Below, in pieces: positions 33,321 through 43,272 of a stretch of 64,000 nucleotides of DNA. The DNA comes from an uncultured Paraprevotella sp. (GTDB lineage: Bacteria; Bacteroidota; Bacteroidia; Bacteroidales; Bacteroidaceae). Position 1 is the stretch's first letter. Each line of letters opens with the position of its first letter. Under the pieces are notes generated by a model, which did not search any database, was not told the origin of the DNA, and was given only the letters and a program-made list of their open reading frames with translations. Where the stretch lies: the NCBI GenBank assembly GCA_944321365.1, contig CALULA010000002.1, positions 124,001-188,000 on the forward strand. The letters are read 5' to 3'. The position numbers and the translations under genes were made by a program.

Positions 33321-36300
33321 CTACATTTTCAATATGCCTCTTTGGTGGCACTGCATGGCGTAGTTGTTCACGGCGTCCTGATAGCTCTGTGTCTTGTCCG
33401 AACCGCTCTTCTGCATCAGACGGGCCACCTCCACGAGGGTGTAGAAGCTGCGCAGACATTCGCGTGCCGACTGTCCCAGACGGCTGTTGTCCAGACTCAG
33501 GTACCATATCAGATACTCTTGTGCGTTCTGTCCCACTGCATCGAGTATGGCCTGTCCCTCCTTGGAGTGGCCCAGTTGTATCCATGCATCGGCCAGTTGC
33601 AGCGAACCGCTGTAGTTGCTTACGTGGGGTACGGCGGCCGGCGGCAGTTCCTCTTCAGCCCGGCGGAGCACGTTCAGGGCCTTGTCAGTCTTGCCCTCTG
33701 CTATCAGTTCCATGGCCAGGCTGGCGAAGAGCATGCGGTGGGTGTAGCACATGCGTATGGTGGTTTCGTCCAGATAGACATCAGGATTCTCCTTGAGTCC
33801 GCCGAACTTGAACTTGTTCATCACGTTGTTGTACATGCGTTCAGTGTCCACCGTCCGTCCGCTTTGCTTGGTGTCGAAAGGCGTAATGCGGTGAGCCAGT
33901 CCTTCCTGCACGAAATTGTCGCCCAGATTGCCGTAATTGTCCGGCCCGACAGTGGTCGACATGTAAAGCGGGCGTTCCCATCCTGCGTTTGCTATCATTT
34001 CAAGCATCATCATCTCGCTCTTGTATACAACGCGTTTGCCCTTGAGCGAGATGTGCATCACGTCGGGTATGGAGTCGGCGGCTATCATCATTCCTGAGCG
34101 GCGCACGGCGTCTTTGTCTACCGTGACCACGATACTGTCGGTGGGGAAGATCTGCAGGTCCGGATTGTCGCTGAGTATCCAGTAGCGTATGATGTTCTTC
34201 AGCTCGTACGGGTTGTCGCCCAACAGTTGCTTCAGGTCCTCCGGCTTGTCCTTGTAGTAATCGAGAACCTGCTTGAGGGCGTCGGGCTGTACGGGGATGG
34301 CTTCGTGTGTTCCGGTGACGTATTGCAACCGTTTCCAGGTGATGGGCAGCGACGGAGAGTCGTAGGCCGGCCGCTTCATCTGGTCGATGTACCAGTCAGT
34401 TTGCAGGTAACTCAGGTTACATACACGTGCGTCGGTGCGCACCCCTTCGGTTTCCTGGTTATACCAAAGCGGGAAAGTGTCGTTGTCACCGTTGGTGAAA
34501 ATCACGGGGTGGCATCCTTCGTCCATGGAGTTCAGGTAGTTCTGTCCGAAGTCGCGGCAGGTGTATCGTTTGCTGCGGTCATGGTCGTCCCATGTCTGTC
34601 CGGCCATTTGCAGGGGGACGAGTATGCCCACTATCGAGGCTATGGAGGCGGCTGCTGTCCCGCCCACGCGCAGGCGTCGCAGTCCGTCGGCTATGGCTGC
34701 CACTCCCATGCCTACCCAGATGGCAAAGGCATAGAATGATCCGGCATAGGCATAGTCCCGTTCGCGCGGCTGGAGCGGCGTCTGGTTCAGATAGATTACG
34801 ATGGCGATGCCCGTCATGAAGAACAGGAAGAACACTACCCAGAACTGCCGTACGCCTTCCTGGTTCTTGTAGGCTTGCCAGAACAGACCGAGGAGGCCCA
34901 ACAGCAAGGGCAGGCAGTAGAACACATTGTGCCCTTTGTTTTCTTTCAGGTCACTGGGAAGTTTGCTTTGGTCGCCCAATCGTGCGTTGTCGATGAACGG
35001 GATACCGGTGATCCAGTTGCCGTGCTCCGGTTCTCCGTTACCCTGAATGTCGTTCTGCCGTCCGGCAAAGTTCCACATGAAGTAGCGCCAATACATGAAG
35101 TTCAGCTGATAGCTGAGGAAGAAGCGCAGGTTTTCGCCCTGTGTGGGCATTTTCACCGTGGAGGCCTGTCCGAGCTGTCCGGCAACCTGCCGTCCCGTCA
35201 CGCCACCCATCCAGGATTCATAAGCCTGTGCGTACGACGATGAGTACATACGGGGGAACAACATGTTCTGCCCGTACACCAGTTCGCGGTCGCGGTAGGC
35301 CACGCGGTAAGCGTCCGGCTCGTCGGCGGAGTGCTTTTCCACCTGTTGGTAAACCGGTGCGCCCTCTTCGTATTTGGCCTCATAATATCCCTCTGCGGTA
35401 GGCTCGTATACGATCTGTGACGTGTAGGCCGGCCCGTAGAAGAGCGGTCGGCTGCCATATTGCTCACGGTTGAGGTATTTGCCCAGGGTGAAAATGTCCT
35501 CCGGTGAGTTCTGATCCATGGGCGGATTGGCCGTAGAGCGTATGACGATGACGGCATAGGTGGAATAGCCGATGATGATCATCAGCATGCACAGCAGCGA
35601 GGTGTTCATCACTCTTGCGCTGAAGATGGGTTCTCCGTTCACTTTGCGGTTGATGATGAAGGCCAGCACGCCCAGCACGATGACGCCTATGACGAAACTG
35701 CTCCAGCCGTAACCATAGAAAGGAATGCCCAGCATGCCCACAGCCAGCAGGTAGGCAATGTTCATGCGGCGGCGGCTTTGCTGTACGATGGTCTCACGGA
35801 TGGCCCAGACTACGGCGGCCAGCAGGCAGAATATATAGAATATCAGTCCGCTGTTGAACGGCAGTCCCAGGGTGTTGACAAAGAACAGTTCGAACCATCC
35901 GCCTACTTTGACGATACCCGGTACGATGCCATAAAGTACGGCTGCCACCAGTATCATGGAACTGACTAAGGCCAGCAGTGAGCCTTTTACGCCTGCACCG
36001 GGATTTTTCTTGTAGTACCATATCAGCACGATGGCCGGCAGGCAGAGCAGGTTGAGCAGGTGCACGCCGATGGAAAGTCCCGTCAGATAGGCTATGAGTA
36101 CGAGCCAGCGGTCGCTGTGCGGCTCGTCGGCATGTTCTTCCCATTTCAGGATGAGCCAGAACACCAGGGCGGTGAACAGCGAGGAGTAGGCATAGACCTC
36201 GCCCTCAACGGCACTGAACCAGAACGTGTCGCTGAAGGTGTATACCAGTGCGCCTGCCAGTCCGCTGCCTTCGATGGCAATGAGCTTGGCGTTGGTCATG

Positions 36301-36632
36301 TCATTATAATCGCTGCAGAGCAATTTGCGGGTCAGATGAGTGATGCTCCAGAAGAGAAACAGTATGCAGCCGGCACTCATCAGGGCCGACATGGTGTTTA
36401 CCATGCGGGCCACCATGGATGGGTCGCTGACAAACTGCGAAAAAAGATTAGCCGTAAGCATGAAGAAAGGTGCGCCGGGGGGATGCCCTACTTCCAGTTT
36501 GTAGCCGGTGGTGATGAACTCCGGGCAGTCCCAGAAACTTGCCGTAGGCTCGATGGTGGAGCAATATACCCAGGCCGCGACGGCAAACGTAATCCAACCT
36601 ATCAGATTGTTTACAAGTTTGTATTTCTTCAT
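33321..36632 (-). CDS. DUF2723 membrane glycosyltransferase-like protein with C-terminal repeats
   Basis: Large membrane protein of 1103 residues, a DUF2723 family hallmark of Bacteroidetes (GT-C fold, related to protein O-mannosyltransferases). The N-terminus carries YCSTIEPTASFWDCPEFI and YKLEVGHPPGAPFFML (about residues 23-60), where the D/E and HPPG residues correspond to the catalytic loop. About twelve or more helices follow to residue 660. The C-terminal about 400 residues are soluble and end in helical, TPR-like repeats. It probably glycosylates exported proteins or lipids, as inferred for the family. It has its own -7 box at 36674. Confidence 0.85.
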   Translation of the reverse strand: MKKYKLVNNLIGWITFAVAAWVYCSTIEPTASFWDCPEFITTGYKLEVGHPPGAPFFMLTANLFSQFVSDPSMVARMVNTMSALMSAGCILFLFWSITHLTRKLLCSDYNDMTNAKLIAIEGSGLAGALVYTFSDTFWFSAVEGEVYAYSSLFTALVFWLILKWEEHADEPHSDRWLVLIAYLTGLSIGVHLLNLLCLPAIVLIWYYKKNPGAGVKGSLLALVSSMILVAAVLYGIVPGIVKVGGWFELFFVNTLGLPFNSGLIFYIFCLLAAVVWAIRETIVQQSRRRMNIAYLLAVGMLGIPFYGYGWSSFVIGVIVLGVLAFIINRKVNGEPIFSARVMNTSLLCMLMIIIGYSTYAVIVIRSTANPPMDQNSPEDIFTLGKYLNREQYGSRPLFYGPAYTSQIVYEPTAEGYYEAKYEEGAPVYQQVEKHSADEPDAYRVAYRDRELVYGQNMLFPRMYSSSYAQAYESWMGGVTGRQVAGQLGQASTVKMPTQGENLRFFLSYQLNFMYWRYFMWNFAGRQNDIQGNGEPEHGNWITGIPFIDNARLGDQSKLPSDLKENKGHNVFYCLPLLLGLLGLFWQAYKNQEGVRQFWVVFFLFFMTGIAIVIYLNQTPLQPRERDYAYAGSFYAFAIWVGMGVAAIADGLRRLRVGGTAAASIASIVGILVPLQMAGQTWDDHDRSKRYTCRDFGQNYLNSMDEGCHPVIFTNGDNDTFPLWYNQETEGVRTDARVCNLSYLQTDWYIDQMKRPAYDSPSLPITWKRLQYVTGTHEAIPVQPDALKQVLDYYKDKPEDLKQLLGDNPYELKNIIRYWILSDNPDLQIFPTDSIVVTVDKDAVRRSGMMIAADSIPDVMHISLKGKRVVYKSEMMMLEMIANAGWERPLYMSTTVGPDNYGNLGDNFVQEGLAHRITPFDTKQSGRTVDTERMYNNVMNKFKFGGLKENPDVYLDETTIRMCYTHRMLFASLAMELIAEGKTDKALNVLRRAEEELPPAAVPHVSNYSGSLQLADAWIQLGHSKEGQAILDAVGQNAQEYLIWYLSLDNSRLGQSARECLRSFYTLVEVARLMQKSGSDKTQSYQDAVNNYAMQCHQRGILKM

Positions 36633-36673
36633 TGTCTTGCTTTTATTTGTTTTTTTCGATTTCTCTTGGTCTG

Positions 36674-36681
36674 CAAAATTA
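36674..36681 (-). promoter_or_regulatory. -7 box of the DUF2723 gene
   Basis: The minus strand reads TAATTTTG, matching TAnnTTTG, 42 bases before the start codon and between two minus-strand genes. Confidence 0.5.
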
Positions 36682-36739
36682 CGAACTTTTTTCTTTCCTC
36701 TCTGTTCTTTTCCAATTATTAAAAGTATTGCCGCTTCTT

Positions 36740-37498
36740 TTAACTATGTTTGTGACTTTTTAATACGCGGTGGGGATGGTCGCCGTGAGCAATCAGATCG
36801 ATGGGACACTTGAATTTGTCTTCGAGCCATCCTTCGGGCAGTGCGGCATCAGGGTGGTAATCGAGCGTTGTGTCCACACAGGCTATGGCCCGCACGTTGC
36901 GGAATACGGCTCCCAGGTCGTGGCTGACCAGCAGGACAGCACTCTCGCGGTTGATGTCGTCCAGCAGTTGATAGAGTTGTGATTCAAAGCGGCGGTCTAT
37001 GTAAGTGTTGGGTTCATCTAAGATGACCACATCCGGTTTCGCAATGATGGCCCGTCCGAGCAGAGCGCGTTGCAGTTGTCCGCCGCTGAGCGATCCGATG
37101 GGGCGGTTGGCCATGGAAGTCAGTCCCATGCGTTCGAGCATCTCCTTCACGGCCTGATGCTGAGCCGGCGTGTAGCGTCGCAGCCAGCTTTTCCTGAGTC
37201 CGGAAAGGATGACTTCATAGACGGAGATAGGGAAGTTCTTGTCCAGTTTGTTATATTGGGGCAGATAACCCATGCGGATGGATGGCACGGGCTGGCCGTC
37301 ACGGTAGAAAGTAATGTGTCCCGATTGTGCTTTTTTCAGGCCGAGAATGGTTTTCACGAGTGTGGTTTTACCGCCACCGTTCGGTCCGATGATGCCCAGG
37401 AAGTCGCGTTCGTATACTGTGAGATTCACATCGTGGAGTACGGTCTTCTGTTCGTATGCCACACTGATATTTTCCAGCTGTATGATAGGTCGGTTCAT
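36740..37498 (-). CDS. Metal ABC transporter ATP-binding protein (ZnuC-like)
   Basis: ABC ATPase of 252 residues with Walker A GPNGGGKTT (about residues 37-45), signature LSGGQLQRALLGRA (about 138-151), Walker B VVILDEP (about 160) and the H-loop histidine in LLVSHDLG. Sequence style matches ZnuC/MntB cation importers. ATG 37498 overlaps the stop of the substrate-binding gene as ATGA, which excludes the longer frame to 37663. No permease gene follows: the next gene is DUF2723. The ATPase must use a membrane subunit encoded elsewhere. Confidence 0.88.
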   Translation of the reverse strand: MNRPIIQLENISVAYEQKTVLHDVNLTVYERDFLGIIGPNGGGKTTLVKTILGLKKAQSGHITFYRDGQPVPSIRMGYLPQYNKLDKNFPISVYEVILSGLRKSWLRRYTPAQHQAVKEMLERMGLTSMANRPIGSLSGGQLQRALLGRAIIAKPDVVILDEPNTYIDRRFESQLYQLLDDINRESAVLLVSHDLGAVFRNVRAIACVDTTLDYHPDAALPEGWLEDKFKCPIDLIAHGDHPHRVLKSHKHS

Positions 37499-38367
37499 TG
37501 TCGGTGCAGGATTTGAGCTATATTCAACATTTCTGCGTCCCAGTCGTAGGCCAACGGGTTGATGGTGTGGATAGTCGCATGGATTTCCTTGGCGATCATC
37601 TCTGCGTTTTTGCGGTCGAATTCCTGTTGCACGAGAATGATGCGTATCTGCCGTTTGCGGCATTCGTCGATGAGCCGGGCCAGCTGTGCGGGTGACGGTT
37701 CCTTGCCGTCGGTTTCGATGGCCACCTGCTCCAGACGGTACTCACGGGCGAAGTAGGTCAGTGCGGGATGGTAGATGAGGAATGCCCTCTGGTGGATGCT
37801 GTCTGTCAGGTGGCGGATGCTGTCGGCGATTTGTTCGATGGCGGTCAGTGTCTGCTGCAGGCCCGTGCGGAACAGAGTGGAGTTTGCAGTGTCTGCCTGG
37901 CAAAGTGCCATGCAGATGTTGCGGGCTATGATTTTCATATTCTCCGGTGAGGTCCACACATGCGGGTCGGCCTGATGGCCGTCTTCGGCATGATGCTGGT
38001 TGTCTAAGGGAAGGATACCCTCTGAGGTTCGGATGAAGGCGGTTTGTGGCGCGGCTTGTTGCAGTCGGTTCAGCCATGTCCGTTCAAAACCAAGGTCACC
38101 GATGCTGAAGAAAATCATGCTTTTACCGAGCTGTTCCATTTGTGACGGGGTGGGCTCGTAGGTCTCCGGACTGCTGCCTTTGGGTACGAGTGTGTTGACT
38201 TTGATTGTTGGTCCGGCAATCTGCTCGGTAAGGTAGCGCAGCGGTTCGATGGATACCGTTACTGTTTTTTGCTCGTTGACATTGTCTGTAGCTGGTTTTC
38301 CCGGACGGCAGGATGCAGCAAGACAAACGGTGATGAGGCAATAGAGCCAAGTTTTGAAGGTTTTCAT
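37495..38367 (-). CDS. Metal ABC transporter substrate-binding lipoprotein (ZnuA-like)
   Basis: Cluster A-I solute-binding protein of 290 residues with a lipobox (LAASC, C20). Conserved parts are SIEPLRYLTEQIAG, PKGSSPETYEPTPSQM, a histidine-rich loop with NQHHAEDGHQADPHVW (about residues 125-140), YHPALTYFAREY and the C-terminal HTINPLAYDW. The histidines fit zinc, or less likely manganese, binding. It overlaps the ATPase gene by 4 bases and is 2 bases after the DedA-type gene. No permease gene is adjacent. Confidence 0.88.
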   Translation of the reverse strand: MKTFKTWLYCLITVCLAASCRPGKPATDNVNEQKTVTVSIEPLRYLTEQIAGPTIKVNTLVPKGSSPETYEPTPSQMEQLGKSMIFFSIGDLGFERTWLNRLQQAAPQTAFIRTSEGILPLDNQHHAEDGHQADPHVWTSPENMKIIARNICMALCQADTANSTLFRTGLQQTLTAIEQIADSIRHLTDSIHQRAFLIYHPALTYFAREYRLEQVAIETDGKEPSPAQLARLIDECRKRQIRIILVQQEFDRKNAEMIAKEIHATIHTINPLAYDWDAEMLNIAQILHRQ

Positions 38368-38369
38368 CT

Positions 38370-38822
38370 TTAAAATAGTGTTACGGTGTATATTAAAATG
38401 GCATAACGGACAAACTTACCCATAGTGATGGAAATCAGACAGATGAGCCAATTGGCACGCATAAATCCTAAAGCCACGGATATGGCATCGCCGATAACCG
38501 GCACCACACAGAGGATGCCTCCCACCCAGGCTCCTTTCCGCTGCATCCATCGCTGGGCACATTCCACTTTCTCACGTTTCACGTGCAGGTATTTTTCTAT
38601 CCATTCCATGCGGCCGAGACGCCCCAAAGTGTAGTTGAACATGCTGCCGGCCACATTGCCCGCCGTGCCCCACAGCAGTAAGCCCAGCGGTTCCAGTCCG
38701 GCCATTTGCAGTCCCACCATGACGGCTTCGGAGCTGAAAGGGATGATGCTTGCTGCTAAAAAGGCGGCAATGAACATGCCGAAATAGCCGTACTGTATCA
38801 GGAAATCGACAACTGCGTCCAT
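38370..38822 (-). CDS. DedA/YqaA-type VTT membrane protein
   Basis: Membrane protein of 150 residues with about four hydrophobic segments and the short VTT/DedA pattern: FLAASIIPFSSEAVMVGLQM, then WGTAGNVAGSMFNYTLGRLGR and GAWVGGILCVVPVIGDAISVALG. The small size and the STT-like SEAVM region point to the YqaA subgroup. DedA relatives support lipid scrambling and envelope homeostasis; the role here is unknown. It overlaps the upstream membrane-protein gene by 25 bases and is 2 bases from the znuA-like gene. Confidence 0.82.
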   Translation of the reverse strand: MDAVVDFLIQYGYFGMFIAAFLAASIIPFSSEAVMVGLQMAGLEPLGLLLWGTAGNVAGSMFNYTLGRLGRMEWIEKYLHVKREKVECAQRWMQRKGAWVGGILCVVPVIGDAISVALGFMRANWLICLISITMGKFVRYAILIYTVTLF

Positions 38823-39748
38823 AGGCTCAGAATGGCTAATGCGCCGTATGTGATGAGGAAAAAGGTGAAAAGGAAATTGGAGAAACGTTTGTTGGTCAAG
38901 GCGAAGTAGTGCCCCATGATAGGTGCAGAGTTCATTATCAGCAATCCTGTCAGTGTTTCGAAATGAATGGGCTGTAAGGCTAAAAACAGAAGGATAAGCA
39001 ACTCTTGCGTCAGAATGAGGTAGAGTAGCATCCGCGTGCGGATCTTATCGTTGAAGCTGGTGCGTATATAGTGTGTGGCAGCTACCAATGACAGCAGTAT
39101 AAGGGGTATCAATGGGCTGATTTGTAGGAAGTCGAAGTGCAGATAGTTCTCTTTGTCGAGAGATTGGAATTGTATTAGAGTAGTGAAATGGTCGGTGAGC
39201 AGGCTGATTTTTGCAGTGTACAAGAGGTAGCCTGTCAGAAACCAATAGGGCAACAGCAGCCCCATGATGGAGGCCCAGAAGGTGCGCCACGATAATGAGC
39301 GGAGATAGATTGTGGCATACCATAGGTAGAATGGTACGAAGTAGAATGCCTGCACAAAGAACAGACTGCCGATACTGAGGCACAGAAACGAATGAAAAAA
39401 GGGGAATACGGCGTCTTTCCGCTGGTAGGATTTGAACAACAGGTAATAGGAGGCCAGCATGCAGCATGGCATGATTGTACTTGCCTGTAGTGGATGCAGA
39501 AAAAAGGCGGTTCCCATCAGGATGAGGTAGATGGCAGGTGTCAGATAGCTACGGATGCGGATCAGTGCGTTCTCGTTATTTGTTTCGCTCCATAGGTAAG
39601 CACTTATGCCGCATAGTATCCAGCCTCCGACCTGATCAGGCGTATAGATTCCCTTCCCCCACCACAGGAGGGTGGCGAAAAGGGCGGCGGCAGGTAGCGT
39701 AAAGCTACTTGTCGCCACTTTGTTTTGGAATCTTACTTTTCTTATCAA
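38798..39748 (-). CDS. Polytopic membrane protein of unknown function
   Basis: Protein of 316 residues with about nine or ten hydrophobic helices and short polar loops; no enzyme motif recognised. A loop with YLWSETNNENALIRIRSYLTP and a later YLHFDFLQISPL stand out. Similar polytopic proteins accompany purD in other Bacteroidales, to my recollection, but I cannot name the domain with confidence. It lies 3 bases after purD and overlaps the DedA-type gene by 25 bases, so it belongs to the long minus-strand run. Confidence 0.6.
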   Translation of the reverse strand: MIRKVRFQNKVATSSFTLPAAALFATLLWWGKGIYTPDQVGGWILCGISAYLWSETNNENALIRIRSYLTPAIYLILMGTAFFLHPLQASTIMPCCMLASYYLLFKSYQRKDAVFPFFHSFLCLSIGSLFFVQAFYFVPFYLWYATIYLRSLSWRTFWASIMGLLLPYWFLTGYLLYTAKISLLTDHFTTLIQFQSLDKENYLHFDFLQISPLIPLILLSLVAATHYIRTSFNDKIRTRMLLYLILTQELLILLFLALQPIHFETLTGLLIMNSAPIMGHYFALTNKRFSNFLFTFFLITYGALAILSLWTQLSIS

Positions 39749-39751
39749 GGA

Positions 39752-41026
39752 TTAAAGGTCTTGTCCGATGTCGGAACGGAAGTATTTCTTCTCGAACTGT
39801 ATTTTCTGTGCCTGGCTGAACGACTGTCTGAGTGCTTCCTCCTTGTCCTTACCGTAGGAACTTACTGCAATGACGCGGCCGCCGGCCGTTACCACCTGCC
39901 CGTCCTTGAGGGCTGTTCCGGCATGGAACACGATGCTGTTCTCCACCTGGTCAATTCCCGTGATGGGGAAGCCTTTCTCGTAGGCTTCCGGATAGCCGCC
40001 GGACACCAGCATGACGCACACGGCACTGCGCTCGTCCGTCTCCAGCCGACGTTGGTCGAGGTCTCCCTGGGCCACACCCTCCAGCAGGTCCACCAGGTCG
40101 CTCTTGATGCGGAGCATGACCGTCTCCGTTTCCGGGTCGCCCATGCGCACGTTGTATTCGATGACCATCGGGTCGCCCTCCACGTCAATCAGTCCGAAGA
40201 AGATGAATCCCTTGTAGTCGATGTGCTCTTCGGCCAGTCCCTCCACAGTGGGGCGTATGATACGGTCTTCCACTTTCTTCATCCACTCTTTGGTGGCGAA
40301 AGGTACGGGCGAAACGCTCCCCATGCCTCCGGTGTTCAGGCCGGTGTCGTGCTCGCCGATGCGCTTGTAGTCCTTGGCTTCCGGCAGAATCTTGTAGTGC
40401 TTGCCGTCTGTCAGTACGAACACGGAGCATTCTATGCCGCTCAGGAACTCTTCGATGACAACCGATGCCGAGGCTGTGCCGAACATGCCGCCCAGCATCT
40501 CTTTCAGTTCCTTGCGGGCCTCTTCCAGCGTGGGAAGGATGAGCACGCCCTTACCGGCACACAGTCCATCGGCTTTCAGCACGTAGGGGGCTTTCAGGGT
40601 CTCCAGAAACTGCAGGCCCTCGTCCAGCGTCTCCTGCGTAAAGGTGCGGTAGGCGGCTGTCGGTATGCCGTGGCGTTGCATGAAAGCCTTGGCAAAGTCC
40701 TTGCTGCCCTCCAGCACGGCACCCTGTTTCGACGGGCCGATGACGGGGATGTTCCGCAGGCGGGCATCGTTCTTGAAGAAGTCATACACGCCTTTTACCA
40801 AAGGATCTTCCGGACCTACTACCACCATCCGGATGTCGTGTTCCAGACAGAACTGTCCGATGCCCTCGAAGTCATCGGCCTTGAGGGCCACATTCTCGCC
40901 CACAGTACCCGTTCCGGCGTTTCCCGGAGCGATGTACAAGTGATCCACTTTCGGACTTTGAGCTATTTTCCATGCCAGCGCGTGTTCGCGTCCTCCGCTT
41001 CCTAACAACAGTATGTTCATGTTCAA
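39752..41026 (-). CDS. purD: Phosphoribosylamine-glycine ligase PurD
   Basis: ATP-grasp enzyme making glycinamide ribonucleotide in purine synthesis; 424 residues, the usual length. It has [17 protein letters not shown] at the N-terminus and [19 protein letters not shown]. The ATP-binding part includes [28 protein letters not shown] and [12 protein letters not shown] (about residues 285-296, metal ligands). It lies 8 bases after the DPP-IV-type gene. The start could be the second ATG at 41020. No other pur gene is nearby. Confidence 0.96.
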   Translation of the reverse strand: MNMNILLLGSGGREHALAWKIAQSPKVDHLYIAPGNAGTGTVGENVALKADDFEGIGQFCLEHDIRMVVVGPEDPLVKGVYDFFKNDARLRNIPVIGPSKQGAVLEGSKDFAKAFMQRHGIPTAAYRTFTQETLDEGLQFLETLKAPYVLKADGLCAGKGVLILPTLEEARKELKEMLGGMFGTASASVVIEEFLSGIECSVFVLTDGKHYKILPEAKDYKRIGEHDTGLNTGGMGSVSPVPFATKEWMKKVEDRIIRPTVEGLAEEHIDYKGFIFFGLIDVEGDPMVIEYNVRMGDPETETVMLRIKSDLVDLLEGVAQGDLDQRRLETDERSAVCVMLVSGGYPEAYEKGFPITGIDQVENSIVFHAGTALKDGQVVTAGGRVIAVSSYGKDKEEALRQSFSQAQKIQFEKKYFRSDIGQDL

Positions 41027-41034
41027 TTATGTTT

Positions 41035-43272
41035 TTATTTCAGGTAATCTTCAAAATATTGTGTAATCCGTTCATGCAGGTGTACGCGGTCGGTCCCCAT
41101 CATGTTGTGCTCGTCGCCCGGATAGACAAAGAAATCCGGTTGCGTACCGGCATCGATGCAGGCACGTAGGAACGACAGGGAGTGCTGCGGTACGCAGACC
41201 GGGTCGTTGTAGCCTATAATCACCTGCAGTCTGCCTTTCAGGTTGCCGGCTTTCAGGCGCAGGTTGCTGCCTTTGTAGCCTTCCGCATTATCCTGCGGAG
41301 TGTCCATGTAACGCTCTCCGTACATGGCCTCGTAGTACTGCCAGTCGATGACCGGTCCGCCGGCTACTCCCACTTTGAATACGTCGGGATAGGTCAACAT
41401 GAGGTTAGTGGTCATGAAACCGCCGAACGACCATCCGTGTACGCCAATCCGGTCAGTGTCTACATACGGCAGGGATTTCAGGAACTTCACGCCCTCCATC
41501 TGGTCTTTCATCTCCTCCACGCCCAAGTGGCGGAACGTGACGTTCTCGAAGGCCAGTCCGCGGTGCTCCGAGCCCCGGTTGTCGAGGATGAACAGCAGAT
41601 AGCCTTTTTGCGCCATGTAGATTTCCCATCCGCGGGTCAGGTAGTTGCGGCTGGCCTCCACGTTGTGCGCATGCGGACCGCCGTAGACGTAGATGACCGT
41701 GGGATATTTCCGGTTGGGGTCGAAGTCCACGGGCTTCACCATGCGGTAGTACAGGTCGGTCGCTCCGTCGGCCGCCTTGATGCTGCCGCACGTGATTTCC
41801 GGCACATTGTAGTCCTTCCACGGGTCATCGGCCGTCAGCAGGTTGCGGGTCCGTCCGTTCTTCGTCTCGGTCAGGTTGATGCTGCGCACTACTGTGGGCG
41901 ATGAGAAACGGTCCAGCAGGCGGCTGCCGTCGCCGCTCAGGCTTCCGTAGTGAACGCCTTCGCCGTTGTCGAGCAGGGTCCGGCGTCCGTCTTTCACGCG
42001 TACCTTATATATATTGGACTGCAAGGGGTGGATTTCGTTGCTGCAGTAGAGCACGGTCTTTTCCCGTGTGTCGAAGCCGAGCATCTCTTTCACCACCCAT
42101 TCGCCGGAGGTCAGCGGGGTCACCGTGACCCGTTCGCGGCACGTGCCGCCGGCCTTTGTCGGTTGTTCCGTTGCAGTCTGCCTGCTGCTCAGGTCGAACA
42201 GGTAGAGATGATTATAGCCGTCGCGCTGGCTCTGGTAGATGAACTTGCTGCTGTCCCAAGGCAGGAACTGCAGGCCGTGCAGCGGTTCTACGTATTTGGG
42301 GTGCGTCTCTTCGTAGAGCACCTCCTCCCGTTGTCCGCTGGCGGCATCGTAGCACACCAGTTCCGCGTGGTTCTGGTCGCGGTTCAGTTCTATCATGTAG
42401 ACCTTGCGGCTGTCCGGACTCCAGCTGATGTTGGTGAAGTAGCGGTCGGTGGGGTCGTCGGTCTGCAGCCATACGGTCTGTCCCGTAGCGGTGTTGAACA
42501 CGCCGACCGTCACCTTGTGTATGGCTTCTCCCGCCATGGGGTACTTGCAAGGGTAGGTGGAGGCGATGCGCGTACTGATGTCCACTTGCGGATAGTCGGG
42601 CACCATGCTCTGGTCCATGCGGTAGAAGGCCAGCAACCGACCGTCCGGACTCCAGAACGTTCCTTTGGTGATGCCGAACTCATTGCGGTGCACGGCTTCA
42701 CCATATACTATATCGTTGCTTCCGTCAGCGGAGACCGGGATATTTTTTCCGTCGTCAGTTATGACATACAAGTTGTGTCCCTTTACGTAAGCTAAGTTAT
42801 TTGAGCTGGCGGAACGGTCTAATAGAGTCGCATCGGCCGGATAAGATTGTTCGCCTGTTTTCTCTCCTGTTTTAAAGTTTATGGTTGTGTAGATTGAAGT
42901 CTGGTCTTCCGTATTTCCTTCTTTTCTTGTGAACGTGACGGCTACTATGGGCTGTCCATCATCGGGAAACTCCATATCGTAGCAACTGCGTAAGGCCGGT
43001 GATGCCGGGGTGCTTCCCAGCCATTTGTTCAGATCTGATAGGGTGAACAAGGGGGTCTTGCTGCCGTCCGGGTTGATGAGGCAACATCCGTCTATGTCTG
43101 TTTCTACACAGCGGTTCCCCCACCATGTAGTGTACATATTTTGAGGCTGCATCTGGAAGTAAGTACAGCCTCCCGTCAAGAGGTCATCTAATGTGAAGCT
43201 CTTTTTTCCTTGTGCCATGATTAAGGATGCCAAGAATGAGAGAAATATCAGACAGTTAATCTTCTTCATCAT
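41035..43272 (-). CDS. Secreted prolyl oligopeptidase-family dipeptidyl peptidase (S9B/DPP-IV type)
   Basis: Serine peptidase of about 745 residues with signal peptide (MMKKINCLIFLSFLASLIMA). The N-terminal about 480 residues form a beta-propeller. The C-terminal alpha/beta-hydrolase carries the nucleophile in GWSFGG (S615), the aspartate in GYNDPVC and the histidine in PGDEHNM. The propeller includes the YSDER-like metal-free EHNAL equivalents only loosely. Start ATG 43272 or 43269 is set by the signal peptide. The frame runs open to 43503, but this overlaps the methyltransferase gene, whose stop at 43256 overlaps this start by 17 bases. Likely periplasmic, releasing dipeptides from peptides with proline or alanine at position two. 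Confidence 0.9.
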   Translation of the reverse strand: MMKKINCLIFLSFLASLIMAQGKKSFTLDDLLTGGCTYFQMQPQNMYTTWWGNRCVETDIDGCCLINPDGSKTPLFTLSDLNKWLGSTPASPALRSCYDMEFPDDGQPIVAVTFTRKEGNTEDQTSIYTTINFKTGEKTGEQSYPADATLLDRSASSNNLAYVKGHNLYVITDDGKNIPVSADGSNDIVYGEAVHRNEFGITKGTFWSPDGRLLAFYRMDQSMVPDYPQVDISTRIASTYPCKYPMAGEAIHKVTVGVFNTATGQTVWLQTDDPTDRYFTNISWSPDSRKVYMIELNRDQNHAELVCYDAASGQREEVLYEETHPKYVEPLHGLQFLPWDSSKFIYQSQRDGYNHLYLFDLSSRQTATEQPTKAGGTCRERVTVTPLTSGEWVVKEMLGFDTREKTVLYCSNEIHPLQSNIYKVRVKDGRRTLLDNGEGVHYGSLSGDGSRLLDRFSSPTVVRSINLTETKNGRTRNLLTADDPWKDYNVPEITCGSIKAADGATDLYYRMVKPVDFDPNRKYPTVIYVYGGPHAHNVEASRNYLTRGWEIYMAQKGYLLFILDNRGSEHRGLAFENVTFRHLGVEEMKDQMEGVKFLKSLPYVDTDRIGVHGWSFGGFMTTNLMLTYPDVFKVGVAGGPVIDWQYYEAMYGERYMDTPQDNAEGYKGSNLRLKAGNLKGRLQVIIGYNDPVCVPQHSLSFLRACIDAGTQPDFFVYPGDEHNMMGTDRVHLHERITQYFEDYLK

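Noticed and set aside
39725..41005. Long plus-strand frame of 426 codons opposite purD
   Set aside because: Shadow of purD; no motifs in its translation.
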